64,000 nt of DNA from Chrysoperla carnea (Eukaryota > Arthropoda > Insecta > Neuroptera > Chrysopidae): NCBI RefSeq assembly GCF_905475395.1, contig NC_058337.1:101116368-101180367 (forward strand), written 5' to 3'. The position numbers and the translations under genes were made by a program. Below are positions 10,690 through 22,608 of this stretch, in pieces (position 1 is the stretch's first letter; each line of letters starts with the position of its first letter). The notes beneath the pieces are model-generated. The model made no database searches. It saw nothing but the letters and a program-made list of their open reading frames with translations, and was not told the origin of the DNA.

Positions 10690-11264
10690 ATACTTACAAT
10701 AAAAGTTCATAATAGTTTATTATAGTCGTATATGGTCGTATCAGTTCGACGAAAACGACCTCGTGTTTAAAAAAATACATAAACATCAACATAATCTCCC
10801 AACATTTTATTATATTAATATTATACTTATTACTGAGTGCTTTGACTGATTATAATAATTATTTTTTAAAGCACTTCTTGCATATCACCACTTTAAATGA
10901 TAAAATAATCCAATGCATAAATATTTTTCAGCTCACTACTGATAATTTGCAATGCATAGAAGCAGCTTTTAGTACAATTGATCTTTACATGCAATTTTTT
11001 TTTTATTAATCAATATACTATACAAGGTGTTCTGTTATTGATAGCAGAAAATAATACCAGTAAATTAAGCTTATCAAGACTAATGGAAAAGCTCTTTACC
11101 AACTTTCGATCTGAGGCCTGATTCGGGAGATGTAGCTATGGGAAAAATAGAAAGATTTATAAATTCACAGACCTAACAAATTCATTATATTAGTAGATGC
11201 CACTTTAGAATATAGAGGGGACTATCATAAAACAATAATTGATTGTAAATTGTTTTAATTCAAA
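10690..11264. other. No gene seen
   Basis: AT-rich sequence without a recognised gene, RNA or repeat boundary. Confidence 0.4.
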
Positions 11265-11440
11265 ATAGATCAACTGGGTCATGGGTCCATAGGACTCACT
11301 TTTTAAACTGTAAACCGTATAGAATCAAAATTCAAATCCAAATTTCCTTATTTAAATTAAAAAAACTTTAGTTTGAAACATCTCTTCGTAAATTTTGCTT
11401 TCCCGTGGAGTCCAAATTAGGGAAAAAACTAAAGTTGGTT
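11265..11440 (-). repeat. Family A copy 5 (internal fragment)
   Basis: It is a diverged reverse-oriented fragment with the GATCAACTGGGTCATGGGTC, TTAGTTTGAAACATCTCTTCG and CCCGTGGAGTCCAAATTAGG blocks of family A. Both ends are missing. Confidence 0.65.
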
Positions 11441-11703
11441 GTTATTTTCTCAAATTATATCTCAAATATCCCGTATTTTTACGCCTATTATGGTAAAAGA
11501 TTGAAAGTGTTGAATTAAGATACAGTAAATTTTGTACTACAAATAGTAGGTACTCTTAGTAAGAATTATTTATCCTTAGCCTTTATTCAAAATTTGGAGT
11601 TTTAATTATTGCAAGAATTTTCAATAACAAAAATTATTCTTAAATTAAGTCTTATAAGACCAAGACTGACTCCAATTCACTAGTTGACACAGTTATAAAA
11701 TTA

Positions 11704-12165
11704 CTAGCTGTTACCCGCCCGCTTTGCTGGGCAACATCCCCACTTGCACCCCTCCCTCCACATTTCCTTGCGTTGGATAACAGTTTTGTAATGTACACGT
11801 CATGCTCTTTTATTTGATATCCCACTTAAGTATATTTGTAAATATTCGATAATTCCTTCCCACTTTCTCGCTACACCTTTCTACCCTCCGAAGGTTAAAA
11901 AAATCTTCTAAATGTAATTTAAAACATTCTGACCAAGTTTTGAACTATTAAAAGCCATAATTGAAAAATATGAATTTTTTATTCATGAACACCCCCGCAA
12001 CCCCCCTTGTGGGTGGAATTTCGTAAAATCCGTTCTTAGCTGACCTCTACTTGGCAAAAGGAATATTCCTGCCAAATTTCAAGTCTCTAGGTCTTATAGT
12101 TCCAGAGATATCGTGATGAGTGACTATCTATCTATATCTATAGAAAGTCTCCTATATATATAAGA
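11704..12165 (-). mobile_element. Non-autonomous Helitron
   Basis: Read on the minus strand it starts with TCTTATATATATAGGAGAC (12165) and ends with CTAG (11704-11707). A GC-rich hairpin, GCCCAGCAAAGCGGGC (11717-11732), lies about 10 nt before the end. The flanks give A|TC...CTAG|T, the Helitron insertion rule. It contains no Rep/helicase coding sequence. Family A copy 6 begins directly at its right edge. Confidence 0.9.
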
Positions 12166-12730
12166 TATTTAAACAAGTGAAAACAATTAACTGAGTTAAT
12201 TGTTGAAATACCATGCATAGACAGTGTTGATTACTCACATCACATTACACATACATACATGTCACACATACGTAACTGATATCCCCATATAATAAAAACT
12301 ATATAATTTACGCCTAATTTGTGCCCTTACGGATAAACAGTGATGTTATCAAAAAAATGTTTCAAACAAAAGTTGTTTATTTTTTGATAAGGAAGATTTT
12401 ATACATTTAAACCTTTGTTCTATCTCTAACGGTTTACAAGATGGATCCTACGGACCCATAGGTCATGACCCAATTGACCTATGTTGTCATTTACGAACTC
12501 GACCTCACTTTTTACGTCCTGAGTACGCTGTAAAAATTTTAGCTCGATATCTTTTCGTTTTTGAGTTACCGTGTTGGCAGGCAGACGGACAGACAACCGG
12601 AAATGGACTAATTAGGTGATTTTATAAACATCTATACCAAAATTTTGTTCATAGCATCAATATTTTTAAGCGTTACAAACTTGTGACTAAACTTAGTATA
12701 CCTTTTATATTACATATATGCATGGTATAA
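12166..12730 (+). repeat. Family A copy 6 (full length)
   Basis: The head AAACAAGTGAAAACAATTAA lies next to the Helitron end. It has the AAACAGTGATGTTATC hairpin region (partly mutated), GGCAGGCAGACGGACAGACA as the microsatellite, and ends ATATATGCATGGTATAA. Confidence 0.92.
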
Positions 12731-12920
12731 AAATAATTATTGAATGATGGCACTGTTTTTGTTTTATCGTTGCAATTATTTTTTTAACTAAATAAATAAA
12801 AAGGATACTTATCTAAAGGACATTGATCCTTATTGAGTAGATAATGTGATTATCTTTGCTAGCACATTTTCTTTAACGATAAGATAATTGTATATATTTT
12901 TAATTTATCCGTTTTATTAA

Positions 12921-14047
12921 GGATGTACGAACGCCAGGGTAATTTTGGATAAAGGGCTTGATTTTTTTGAAGATAAGTCGGACTAAGTCTAAATCAATTC
13001 TGAAAATTTCAGTGGGGAGATGGTTTGCCCGATTATTTAAATAAATAAGTGACTTCAGAAATAGGCATATTTAATAGTATATTGATTATATGTTTTCATA
13101 GATTTCTCCTAAACTAGTCGGTGGAAATTAAAAGAAAGCTATTTAAATTAAAGTTAAAACCTTAATAAATTATTGAAAGCAAAAAAAATATTCGTTGTGT
13201 CCGACTAATTAAGGATGTATAAGCACGGTGGTGAGGACACAAATTAAAAAAAAATGTTTTTTCAATTTTGATGGTAAATTATATTATAACTCGATAATGT
13301 AAGACGAAAAATAAGACTCCAATTTTTCGATATCTTGAGTAATTTTCAAAATATCGAAAATTTTGTTTAAGGTGGTTGTCTTTGTACAATATTGTAAAAA
13401 TAGTGTACTACATCATACAGCAGTGGTATGTACGTATAGATATGCTTAGCACACTCAAATAAGTATTAATTTTAACATGCTTTTAACTCGACCATCCATT
13501 TATCACGTATTCTGTATGATAATAGCATGATAATAAACATCTGTAATTCTGTATATAATAGACATCTCTCTTACACTACTTATACTCTAAATATAATTGT
13601 TTCTGTTATACAAAATATTATTAATTTAAATAACTTTGAGTGACTATATCTCAAGAATGAAGCGGTCAATTGTTTTGGTTTTTTTTTTTAAACTCACAAA
13701 TTCATGAATGATCAGTTAGTTTTTTGAAAACATCTTAAATCGCGTTTTTTTTCTAGAATAATAAAAAACTTAAAAACACAACAAAACGTAACCTTTCCTA
13801 TGCTCTCCATGTTAATTATCCGAACTTTAATTGTATTTAACTCGAGTTAGAGGCGGTCAATCGACTTCAAATTTTATTGGTTAATGTATTATTATATTCC
13901 TAATAATTATACACAAATTTAGAATTTTCTGTCGAAAAATTTTATTATTATTTTTCGTCTACATCCATGAAGTTAAAACAAAATTCATTCAACTACAAAT
14001 CTAAACTTGCCTTGACGCTCGTATTACCTTTATATTATTAATTTTAT
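12921..14047. mobile_element. Family G composite element flanked by a 20-bp direct repeat
   Basis: The left end carries GGATGTACGAACGCCAGGGT. The right end around 14007-14031 is the inverted version (TTGCCTTGACGCTCGTATTA), so the pair forms TIRs like those of family G copy 2 at 34099-34277. The sequence TAATTTATCCGTTTTATTAA occurs exactly at 12901-12920 and 14048-14067. That could be a long target-site duplication or a remnant of recombination. Internal GGATGTATAAGCACGG (about 13212) suggests a nested second copy. No gene is present. Confidence 0.6.
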
Positions 14048-14067
14048 TAATTTATCCGTTTTATTAA

Positions 14068-14532
14068 TATTAAAAAAAGAAAATTAAGTTTGTGTTTTGC
14101 CCTTCGTGTAAACTCCCTTTCTATTATGATAAACCTCGAAAGAATTTAGCCTTTAAAAAAATCCATAGCAAATAAAATATTAAATTTCATCTCGGCTGTG
14201 AATTTTTAAGTAAAGAAAAGCTCAGCCATGTCCATGTTTGGTGTCATATTGACGCACAGTGAAAAACCACATAATTTTAATTAAATTAACAAAGAATAAG
14301 ACACATGCATATAGAATATGTTGATAAGTAATGTAAGATTATTTTATTAATTATTAAGTTCATTTTCATCAATTATCGTAATGATGTGAGTGCATCAAAC
14401 AAGGTTAAATTAATTAAATGAATAATGTGTAGCAATAATGATAATCATTTTAAATTCGATCAAATGCGAACAAAGAGTGCATCATTTACGATTGTTATTG
14501 TAATTGATCGATTTTTAACAAAATGCAAATTA
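14068..14532. other. No gene seen
   Basis: AT-rich sequence with no recognisable coding or repeat structure. Confidence 0.4.
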
Positions 14533-15093
14533 TAACAAGTAAAAACAAACAACTGACTGAGTTAATTATTGAAATATCATGTATAGAAGTATAGACAGTG
14601 TTGATTACTCTGTCACATTACACATTCATAAATGTCACACATATATAACTGACATTCCCATCTAATACATACAATTTGCGCTCTCACAGGTAAACAGTGA
14701 TGTTTACGAAAAAAAAATATCTAACAAAAGTTGTTTATTTTTTTATAAGAAACATTTTTTACATTTAAACATTTTTTCTACCTCTAACGGTTTATAAGAT
14801 GGGTCTTAAGGAACCAAGACCTAATTGACCTATGTCGCTCATTTACGAACTCGACCTCCCTTTTTACGTCCTAAGCATGCTATATATTTCAGCTTGATAT
14901 CTCGTCGTTTTTGAGTAATTGTGATGACAGACGGGCAGACAGACGACAGGCAGACCGAGAGACAACCGGAAATAGATTACTTAGATGATTTTATGAACAC
15001 GTATACCAAAATTTTTTTCATCATCATTATTAAGCGTTACAAACTTGGGACTAAACTTAGTATACCTTGCTATATTTCATATACATGGTATAA
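14533..15093 (+). repeat. Family A copy 7 (full length)
   Basis: The head is ACAAGTAAAAACAAACAACT. The hairpin GTAAACAGTGATGTTTAC is perfect at 14691-14708. The microsatellite is at about 14926-14965, and the end is ATACATGGTATAA. The frame at 14921-15109 starts inside the microsatellite and is not a gene. Confidence 0.92.
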
Positions 15094-15983
15094 TAGCTTT
15101 TGTGGGTGAATAAATCCAACCAAGTAGAAATAATATTTGAATTTTTCGAATAATTCAAAAATTTTAATATTCTTGACGATAATCGAAATACAGTCTCGAT
15201 AATCAGGACCCTGGTAAAAATCAGGGTTCTTCGGATTACTGGGAGTATATAGAAAAATTTATTTATATACGTAGACAGTTATTGATCATTTCAAAAGTGT
15301 CCACTTTTATTAACTCTTGACTTGATGTGATTATTGTTCTGAGTGAAAACACGTCGATTTAAATATCGAGGGGGGAATTCAAAAATGGTACCTAGAGAAT
15401 TTTAAGTTTCACCCCTTCGCACCTAGGCATCCCAACTTTAAATTTCAAATGGCATCCCCTACCTCTTTATATATCATTTGAAAGGGCATAAAATTTTTAT
15501 CCATGATAAAAAAATGAAATCGATCGATTGATTCGATTTATTAAATTGATTACACAGAGGACTACACAGATTTAATGTCCCCATTATAAATGTCGCTATG
15601 AATCTAACATTTCCTGTTAGAAGTATTTTTCTCAATAAAACTGATTTTCGAATTTAGAGCATATGTCAAGTAAAAAAAAAAAACAGACTGTATTTGAATG
15701 AAGTAGGTAATAAAACACTATAGTTCGACCTCTCATCTCGAAAAGGTTGTAATAAAACAACAGCTATACTTATATTTTATAAATAAATTAAAAAATGTGC
15801 AAATATCACGCGATAATAATATATTATTATATTATGTTTTCAAAAATAGATTTTACATCAAGTTTATCTAATTTATTATTTAGATTCATTATCGTTTTCA
15901 TCGTGATTCAGGTGATGTGTCGTATTTATATTTCCGTGATGGAATAATCTACCACACTCTTCACAATACAATAAATGAAATAT
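15094..15983. other. No gene seen
   Basis: This is non-coding AT-rich sequence with a slightly more GC-rich patch at 15365-15475. No family could be assigned. Confidence 0.4.
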
Positions 15984-16526
15984 ATTTTAAACAAGTGAAA
16001 ATAAATAATTGACTGAGTTAATTGTTGAAATACCATGTATAGACAGTGTTGATTACTCTATCACATTATACATACATAAATGTCATACATATATAACTGA
16101 TATAGCCATAATATACATACTACACAATTTGCGCTCTCACGGGTAAACAGTGATGTTTACAAAAGTTGTTTATTTTTTTATAAGGAACGTTTTTTTTAAT
16201 TTAAACTTTTGTTCTATTTTTAACGGTTTACAAGATGGACCAACGGTCCCAAGACCCTATTGACCTATGTTGCTAATTTACGAACTTGACCTCACTTTTT
16301 GCGTCCTTAGCACGCTATAAAAATTTCAGCTTGATATTTCTTTTTGTTTTTCAGTTATCATGATGACCGACGGACAGACGATAGACAGACAGACAACCGG
16401 GAATGGACTATTTAGGTGCTTTTATGAACACCTATACCAAAATTTTGTTCATAGCATCAATATTTTTAAGCATTACAAACTTGGGACTACACTTAGTATA
16501 CCTTGATATATTTCATACAGATAAAA
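15984..16526 (+). repeat. Family A copy 8 (3' end frayed)
   Basis: It is full length from AAACAAGTGAAAATAAATAA through the GTAAACAGTGATGTTTAC hairpin to GTATACCTTGATATATTTCA. It then loses the terminal CATGGTATAA. Confidence 0.9.
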
Positions 16527-16734
16527 AACCTGAATTCCACTTCTAACAAACACTTTTGATAATTGTAGAGAGCTTTACTTTGTGGAACTCTCTAATTAGG
16601 ATTTTGAAAAATAAAACTTCCAATTTACTTTGCTTAAAGTCCACTATATTTTAATAATAAAGTGGACTAATCAAGTTAAATTAGAAGTTTTTTTTCTTCA
16701 AAATCCTAAGCCCGAGTGGTATTAGAATAAAAAA

Positions 16735-16970
16735 TTTTTTGTAAAACAATTTCATGGACGATTCTAAACTTCGTGTCAAAGTTTGCATAACATTTGTCTC
16801 CTATTCAATCTTCCAGAATAGGGACAAGCCTACGATCACAAAGTCAAATTACCTTTCAAATGAAACCAAAAAAATTAAAATCGGTTTAGGCGCTACGATG
16901 CTACAGACAGACACACACATAGACACACACATATAGTGGTCAAACTTATAACATTCCTTTTTTTAGTTCC
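16735..16970 (+). repeat. Family H unit 1
   Basis: About 235 bp containing GACGATTCTAAACTTCGTGT, CAAAGTTTGCATAA, CGGTTTAGGCGCTACGA and (CAGA/CACA)n, ending in CAAACTTATAACATTCC. It is repeated in the same orientation at 17275-17510. A more distant relative of its 3' part is at about 48885-49120 (ACACACACAAACATAGGCAC, AAACTTATGACAACCC). The tail resembles 3' ends of insect non-LTR elements, which is inference only. Confidence 0.75.
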
Positions 16971-16973
16971 TTA

Positions 16974-17268
16974 AGGGTAAACAGTGATGTTTACAAAAAA
17001 ATGTTTCAAACAAAAGTTGTTTATTTTTTTATTAGGAACGTTTTTTTACATTCAAACTTATTCTATCTTTAACGGTTTACAAGACCCAAGACCCAATTGA
17101 CCTATGTTACTCACTTACGAACTCGACCTCACTTTTTACGTCCTAAGCACGCTATAAAAATTTCAGCTGTATATCTCTTTTTGTTTTTGAATTATCATGA
17201 TGACCGACGGACAGAAAACCGGAAATGGACTATTTAGGTGATTTTATGAACACCTATACCAAAATTTT
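16974..17268 (+). repeat. Family A copy 9, truncated and flanked by H units
   Basis: It begins abruptly inside family A at GGGTAAACAGTGATGTTTAC and stops at CACCTATACCAAAATTTT. Both junctions are with family H, so the arrangement is H-A-H. Confidence 0.85.
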
Positions 17269-17274
17269 AGAATA

Positions 17275-17510
17275 TTTAATTTGTTGTAAAACAATTTCTA
17301 GACGATTCTAAACTTCGTGTCAAAGTTTGCATAATATTTGTCTCCTATTCAATCTTTCAGAACAGGGACAAGCCACCGATCACAAAGTTAAATTACCTTT
17401 CGAATGAAACCAAAAATCTAAAATCGGTTTAGGCGCTACGACGCCACAGACAGACACACACAGATAGCGGACAAACTTATAACACCCCTTTTTCTAGTTC
17501 GTTAAACATA
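17275..17510 (+). repeat. Family H unit 2
   Basis: A direct copy of the unit at 16735-16970 with a few substitutions (for example CGCTACGACGCCACAGAC against CGCTACGATGCTACAGAC). It ends in CAAACTTATAACACCCC. Confidence 0.75.
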
Positions 17511-18032
17511 TATCAAAATTTCTGACATAGACGAATAAATAAAAACAGTTTCTTCAAATTAAAAAAGAACTCTCAATTTTTCTTGATTGAAATTATTATT
17601 TAAAAAAAATTGATACTAAAAAGCAAAACAATCATTCATTGTTTTTTTCATTTGAAGATAATAAATAAAATAGTACGTATTATATTATTATAAATGAATA
17701 ATAATAATAATTATTCACCTTGACCTATCACATTGATGCATGTTCTTTGGCGGGATTGTCGCGACAACAGCATCTTCCATGACCGTTGTATAGTTGTGCT
17801 GCGATTATATTATAAAGTCATGTATTTTACCATAATAATAATAATAATAATATAGTTTTAATATAAGTTCACATTTCTTCTGCGTGGTATGTGTGCGCTT
17901 GTCTGCCTATTCTTATGTGCATATTTGCTTCTCTTACCTATTATTATGTGCATATTTGCACAATAACGTAATAAATATGCATATGAAAGGGAAAATGTAG
18001 TATCTGGCATCTATTTAAATATAGCAATGCAA
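17511..18032. other. No gene seen; ATA microsatellites
   Basis: It contains (AAT)n-type tracts at about 17697-17712 and 17831-17853, and is otherwise AT-rich unique-looking sequence. Confidence 0.5.
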
Positions 18033-18130
18033 ATAGAGGGAATATTCATGAAATTTAAATTTGATCCAAACTTTATTGGCTGGACATTTCAACTAAACCA
18101 TTATTTTAGTAATAATATCTTTTCAATTAC
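18033..18130 (+). repeat. Truncated left part of the TAGGGAATATTCATG MITE
   Basis: It matches 3936-4075 (GGGAATATTCATGAAATTTA, then GGACATTTCAACTAAACCAT and TTAATTAATAAAAGT) with a small deletion and no right terminus. Confidence 0.7.
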
Positions 18131-18756
18131 TTAATATTAATTAATAAAAGTGAAAAAAGTGAGAGATCAATACAAACACTGACTTACACTAATTTCTAGC
18201 ATTGTACGCAACTCACTTCGTAGAGATAGTATCAAATTTGTTATTTCAATTTTCGGTATGAAAATCATACATTTTTAGAATGTAAATAAAAAGGCAAATA
18301 AAATAAGTGATAAATTTTATATTGTACAATTCGTGCAGGCAATTAAACCTGGGCAAACCCAGACTAATTGAACTTCTACATGAAAAACGTGTATAAATGC
18401 CATATTTTTATTTTTAACGTTTAAAAGAAAATTGACTATTCGAAACCCACATTTATTCTGGCTATACGCTATTACGAAAGTGTAATAAAATCCTAATGGA
18501 TCATAAAATATTATCGTAGATATATGTTTTTTTTTGTACAATAATGTAGACACTACTCGTATAGAGAGGGATAATGTTATTTATCTGTAATAGCAGTGTC
18601 CTTTTTATTTACACTCAGCTTACTATACCGATGCAAAAAGAACAAACTTTACATATTTATTCAACGATCGGACAAATTAAAATATAGCCACTTTTCAAGT
18701 CTAGTCATTTTATGAATATCGTTCAACTAAACAAACTCAAGCAATTCGTTGAGTGC
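18131..18756. other. No gene seen
   Basis: The 78-codon frame on the minus strand at 18317-18553 shows no domain and no neighbouring exon signals, so I leave it uncalled. Confidence 0.4.
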
Positions 18757-19015
18757 GTAGTTATGGTAGGGACAATAAAATCAATGCCAGCGCTTCTAGT
18801 GAAAATTTTGGCGATAAAGGGCGCTGTTATGACTAATTTGCAATTCTGTACATGTTAATGTTATAGAAAATGTCAAATTAAAATTATTGAAAAACAGTAA
18901 TTAATTAAACTTAAGGCATTAAAAATTGTGAAAATAAGAATTCAAATTTCATAAATATTATTTTTCAAATGTAAATTACCATAATTATTTATTCCTTACT
19001 TTGGATACCATTTAT
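18757..19015 (+). repeat. Family B copy 1 (partial)
   Basis: It begins GTAGTTATGGTAGGGACAAT, continues with ATGCCAGCGCTTCTAGTGAA and TTGGCGATAAAGG, then the AT-rich middle. It lacks the GCACCGTGCGTGAG end. Confidence 0.75.
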
Positions 19016-19291
19016 TATCGTTTCCCTGGTTAGGATTACAAGATCGAAAAGTACATTTCAAATTGAGATTGCCACGCGCTTTCTTCAAATCGAAAAGTAG
19101 AGTCTACCGAGCATGTGCATTCAATTTCGTTACGTAAGCGTTAACTATAAAGTGGATTTATTAATTAATTATTTCAAGAATTTGAAGTTTTCTTTTTTGT
19201 GATGTAAATATACTTTTTTATTGTTTTATCAGAGCTTATGTACTTATGTATGGATTGATTAGCCCAAAAGGGCATATCAAATAAATGAATA

Positions 19292-19797
19292 CAGTAGAAC
19301 TCCAATTATCCGAACTCCGACTATCCGAATCGCCGATTATCCGAATCACTTTCAGAAAAAAATTTGTCCAAAAAAAGTCTAAGTGCGCTATTATTCTTCC
19401 CCCCGCGAAGCCAGTTTTGCCGGCCTCGGAACTGCTTTGAAGTGGATGGAGCGTCAGCCCGAGTGTGACCACTTGCAACTGCTCACCGTCAAGCGAATGC
19501 GTGACCTGGCTGCCCGAAAACGGATGAAGACCGCAAAACAGCTTACATTGACGGAGATGTTTAAAAAACAATGATTTTTATTTCTAAACTTGTACATAAG
19601 TACATTTTATTTATATTTAAAACATGTGAAAATATCATGTTTCTTTCATTTAATTCAATAAAAAAATAGTGTAATATCAAAACGTAGCTTTTTTTCTCTC
19701 CAATGGCAATTTTTTTTAAAAAACTCCGATTATCCGAATATTTGATTATCCGAATGGGTCCCGGTCCCCATTAATTCGGATAATTGGAGTTCTACTG
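19292..19797 (+). mobile_element. Tigger/pogo-type element, internally deleted
   Basis: The 506-bp element is bounded by 23-bp perfect inverted repeats (19292-19314 and 19775-19797) beginning CAGTAGAACTCCAATTATCC, flanked by TA on both sides. Several internal ATTATCCGAA repeats lie next to both ends. It keeps only the 3' end of the transposase gene, so it is non-autonomous. Confidence 0.92.
19398..19574 (+). pseudogene. C-terminal remnant of a Tigger/jerky-like transposase
   Basis: The frame from about 19398 reads R-E-A-S-F-A-G-L-G, then A-L-K-W-M-E-R-Q-P-E-C (from about 19431), and ends in L-T-E-M-F-K-K-Q before the TGA at 19572-19574. The pattern 'W-x2-x-Q-P-E ... K-R-x-R-D-x-A-x-x-K-R ... 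Q-x-x-x-T-x-x-F' is the tail that follows the DDE domain in Tigger/jerky-family transposases. An in-frame TAA lies just upstream, at 19380-19382, so the catalytic DDE domain and the CENP-B-like DNA-binding domains are gone. Codon use is GC-richer than the surroundings, as in the parent element. A polyadenylation-like AATAAA follows at about 19658. It has no expected activity. Confidence 0.85.
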
Positions 19798-20016
19798 TAA
19801 ATAAAAAAAAATAATAAAGTGGATCCTATATTTGTGAGTTTGAAATATTTTTTAATTTGATCAATTTATTCTACTATGCACTATTCGCACCGTGCGTGAG
19901 TTTTATAGGAGGCGTTTCCATGGTAACGATACACTACTTTAAATATAGAATTGTATGGATGCATATATAATTGTATGGATTGCATTTATGGCTTACATTT
20001 ATGGCTTACATTTTTT

Positions 20017-20222
20017 TTAAACATCACTGTTTATCCGTGAGGGCACAAATTAGGACAAAACTTTGGTGTCTATTTTCTTCAAAACTATAAAAGATAGTTA
20101 GTTGAAAATTTGCAGGTAGCTTCAACTTTTGATCTTAAACACTTCCAATTTTTAAAAATAATGCAAACACTTTCTATACAGGGTATGACAACATTTAACT
20201 CAATCAATTGTATTTTTCATTT
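20017..20222 (-). repeat. Family A copy 10 (head fragment)
   Basis: A reverse-oriented fragment from AAACATCACTGTTTATCCGT to AACTCAATCAATTG. The central part is diverged (TTTCTTCAAAACTATAAAAG), similar to family A copy 17. Confidence 0.65.
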
Positions 20223-21036
20223 GATTCTTTTAGGTTTGATTTAATACAGTCAAGTAACACAATCGGTTTTTTTTGATTTTTTTTTTTGAATATAATATGG
20301 CGCCAAAAATAGGTCATTATAATTTGTTTAATTTTAATAATCACTCCCACTTTCACAAGTAAGGCGAATCTGATGACACCACTCAAGTTAAAATTCATCA
20401 AGCCGTTTAGGCTAAAGATCGTGCCAAATAAATATACATACATACATACATACACTCAAAAAACTTAACCCTCTTTCTAGCGTAGTCGGGTAATAACAAA
20501 ATTTCACTTACGTTTTTTTAGTGAGGTAAAAAAAAAGAAAAACGTGGAAAATTATCTGGATATAACTTAGGTGGGCGTATTTTTTTAACAATAACTCTCT
20601 AGACATTATTTAGCTGGCAGATTTCCTTATATGCATACTATGTTTGTTTGTGTACATGAGTGTGGGTGTTCTTATTCTCCATGATAGATATTATACACTC
20701 ATTTCCTGTATATTCCACAGTTTTTCTATCCATTCATGCATAGTGCCCGTTCGTGTGTCAAGGTTAAATTGAGCGACCGACCGACATAAAGACATATAAT
20801 ATATAGTTTCGTATAATCATTTATGTGTATGTGATGATGGTTTGTTTCTCCTTGTGGTTGGTTCGTCTTATTATTGTTGACGAGGACGCTCATAATATTT
20901 TCTTCCCTTAATGTACAAAATGAGAACGATATAAGGGTGATTCTACAATAAGGTTTAATATATGTGCGGCATCATTACAAAATAGAAATTTTATCCTAAA
21001 TTGTTGTGATTTTATACCATAAATTGCTACATCTAA
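20223..21036. other. No gene seen
   Basis: A short (CATA)n tract lies at about 20436-20453. The minus-strand frame beginning there is low complexity and not called. Confidence 0.45.
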
Positions 21037-21200
21037 AGGTCACCAAGGCAATTTTAAAATTATCTGTACCTTATTTTCAACTTTGATGATGAATTTTGTT
21101 ATAACTTCATGAATATAGACGAAAATTAAGAATAAAATTTTTCGATATCTTCCTTGGTTTTCGAAATCGAAAGCTAAATAAGTAAACAAAATTTTCAAAC
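21037..21200 (-). repeat. Family G fragment
   Basis: It shares AGGCAATTTTAAAATTATCT-type sequence, GAATTTTGTTATAACTTCAT and TTTTTCGATATCTT with the family G copies at 13250-13340 and 28640-28790. Confidence 0.5.
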
Positions 21201-21309
21201 ATTGCTTAACGTATCTACTCTGTCATACTCATGATATTTATATGTCTAGATGTAAATCGAACTAGTGGTATAAATTTATAATGCAGGAGTGAGTAAATTG
21301 TTGAAATAC

Positions 21310-21882
21310 CAATTGACTGAGTTAGTTGTTGAAATACCATGTATAGACAGTGTTGATTACTCTGTCGAATTACACATGCCTACATATAATTGATATAGCC
21401 ATAACATACATAGTATACATTTTGCGCATAATTTGCGCTCTCACGGGTAAACAGTGATGTTTGCGAAAAAATGTTTCAAACAAAAGTTGTTTATTTTTTT
21501 ATAAGAAACACATTTTACATTTAAATTTTTGTTCTATCTCTAACGGTTTACAAGATGGTTCCTACGGACCCAAGACCCAATTAACCTATGTTGCTCATTC
21601 ACGAACTCGACCTCACTTACTCACTTTTCGTCCTCAGCACGCTATAATTTCAGTTTGATTAGTCTTTTCGTTTTTTGAGTAATCGTGATGACAGGCAGAC
21701 GACAGAGGACAGAGGACAGACGATAGACGACAGACAGACAGACTGACAACCGGGAATGGACTAACTAGGTGATTTTATGAAAACCTGTACCAAAATTTTG
21801 TTCATGGTATAAATATTTTTAAGCGTTACAAACTTAGGAATAAACTTAGTGTACCTTCGTATATTTCATATACATGGTATAA
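21310..21882 (+). repeat. Family A copy 11 (full length)
   Basis: It has the AATTGACTGAGTTAGTTG palindrome, a TGTTTGCG-mutated hairpin, a long GACAGA/GACGA microsatellite at about 21694-21752, and the terminal ATACATGGTATAA. The frame 21461-21658 is repeat sequence. Confidence 0.92.
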
Positions 21883-22608
21883 AGATGGGAAAAAGATATC
21901 GTCTTTTGTGGCAGTTTATCCTCTTTTGTGACAAGAAAAGAATTCATTTGAGAAACGCATGCTCTGAAACTAAACAAATTTTAGATAATGAGCATTATAT
22001 AAGCTCCAATATATCATGGTCTATATCATCCAATTTGGATTCATAGTAATAAAGTTTGGAAATACGAATCACACCATTTACAAACCATAATATTCTGTTT
22101 TCTTTTGTATACCTTTTATCTTAAACAAAAATTGTAGATTTATTAGAATTAGAATTAGATCGATTTCTATAAGTCTTAAAAATAGTAGAAGTCTAAAAAA
22201 ATAAGTCTTAGAATAGATAACGATTTTTCGTAGGTTCGATACAATAAAAACATCACCTTGGGTGATTTAACTTTTGGATACTTGAATATATTTTACTGTT
22301 TAACAAAGGTTCATTAAACTTTTGTTTTCACTGAATTCTTCGAACTGATCTGTTCGTATCAACTCTTCACACTGGATACCATGTAAAATTTTTTTTATCC
22401 ACAGTTACCTTATAATCCAAGGAATAAATAATAAAGAAAGATCGAACTTCGGAATAATTGCAGGAAAGTTGGATTTTTGCATGAACTTTCTATTTGTGGA
22501 TCTAAACAAAATTCTAAAAGTCCTCATCGATTTGGATGCCGTTATAAGAGTTACCCGAAGTCATATTTTTAGTTGATCATATGTCATAGTATAATCATAT
22601 GGTCTATG
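21883..22608. other. No gene seen
   Basis: The 65-codon frame starting at 21849 begins in the repeat end and runs on by chance. No domain is visible. Confidence 0.4.

Larger units (their letters stand above)
19040..20005 (-). repeat. Family B copy 2 (extended form) split by an insertion
   Basis: Segments 19045-19160 and 19815-20005 together match the reverse complement of the extended copy at 28380-28625 (GATTGCCACGCGCTTTCTTC, AAATCGAAAAGTAGAGTC, then GTGGATCCTATATTTG and CACTATTCGCACCGTGCGTG). About 650 bp between them, including the Tigger element, is an insertion. It converges on family B copy 1. Confidence 0.65.
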
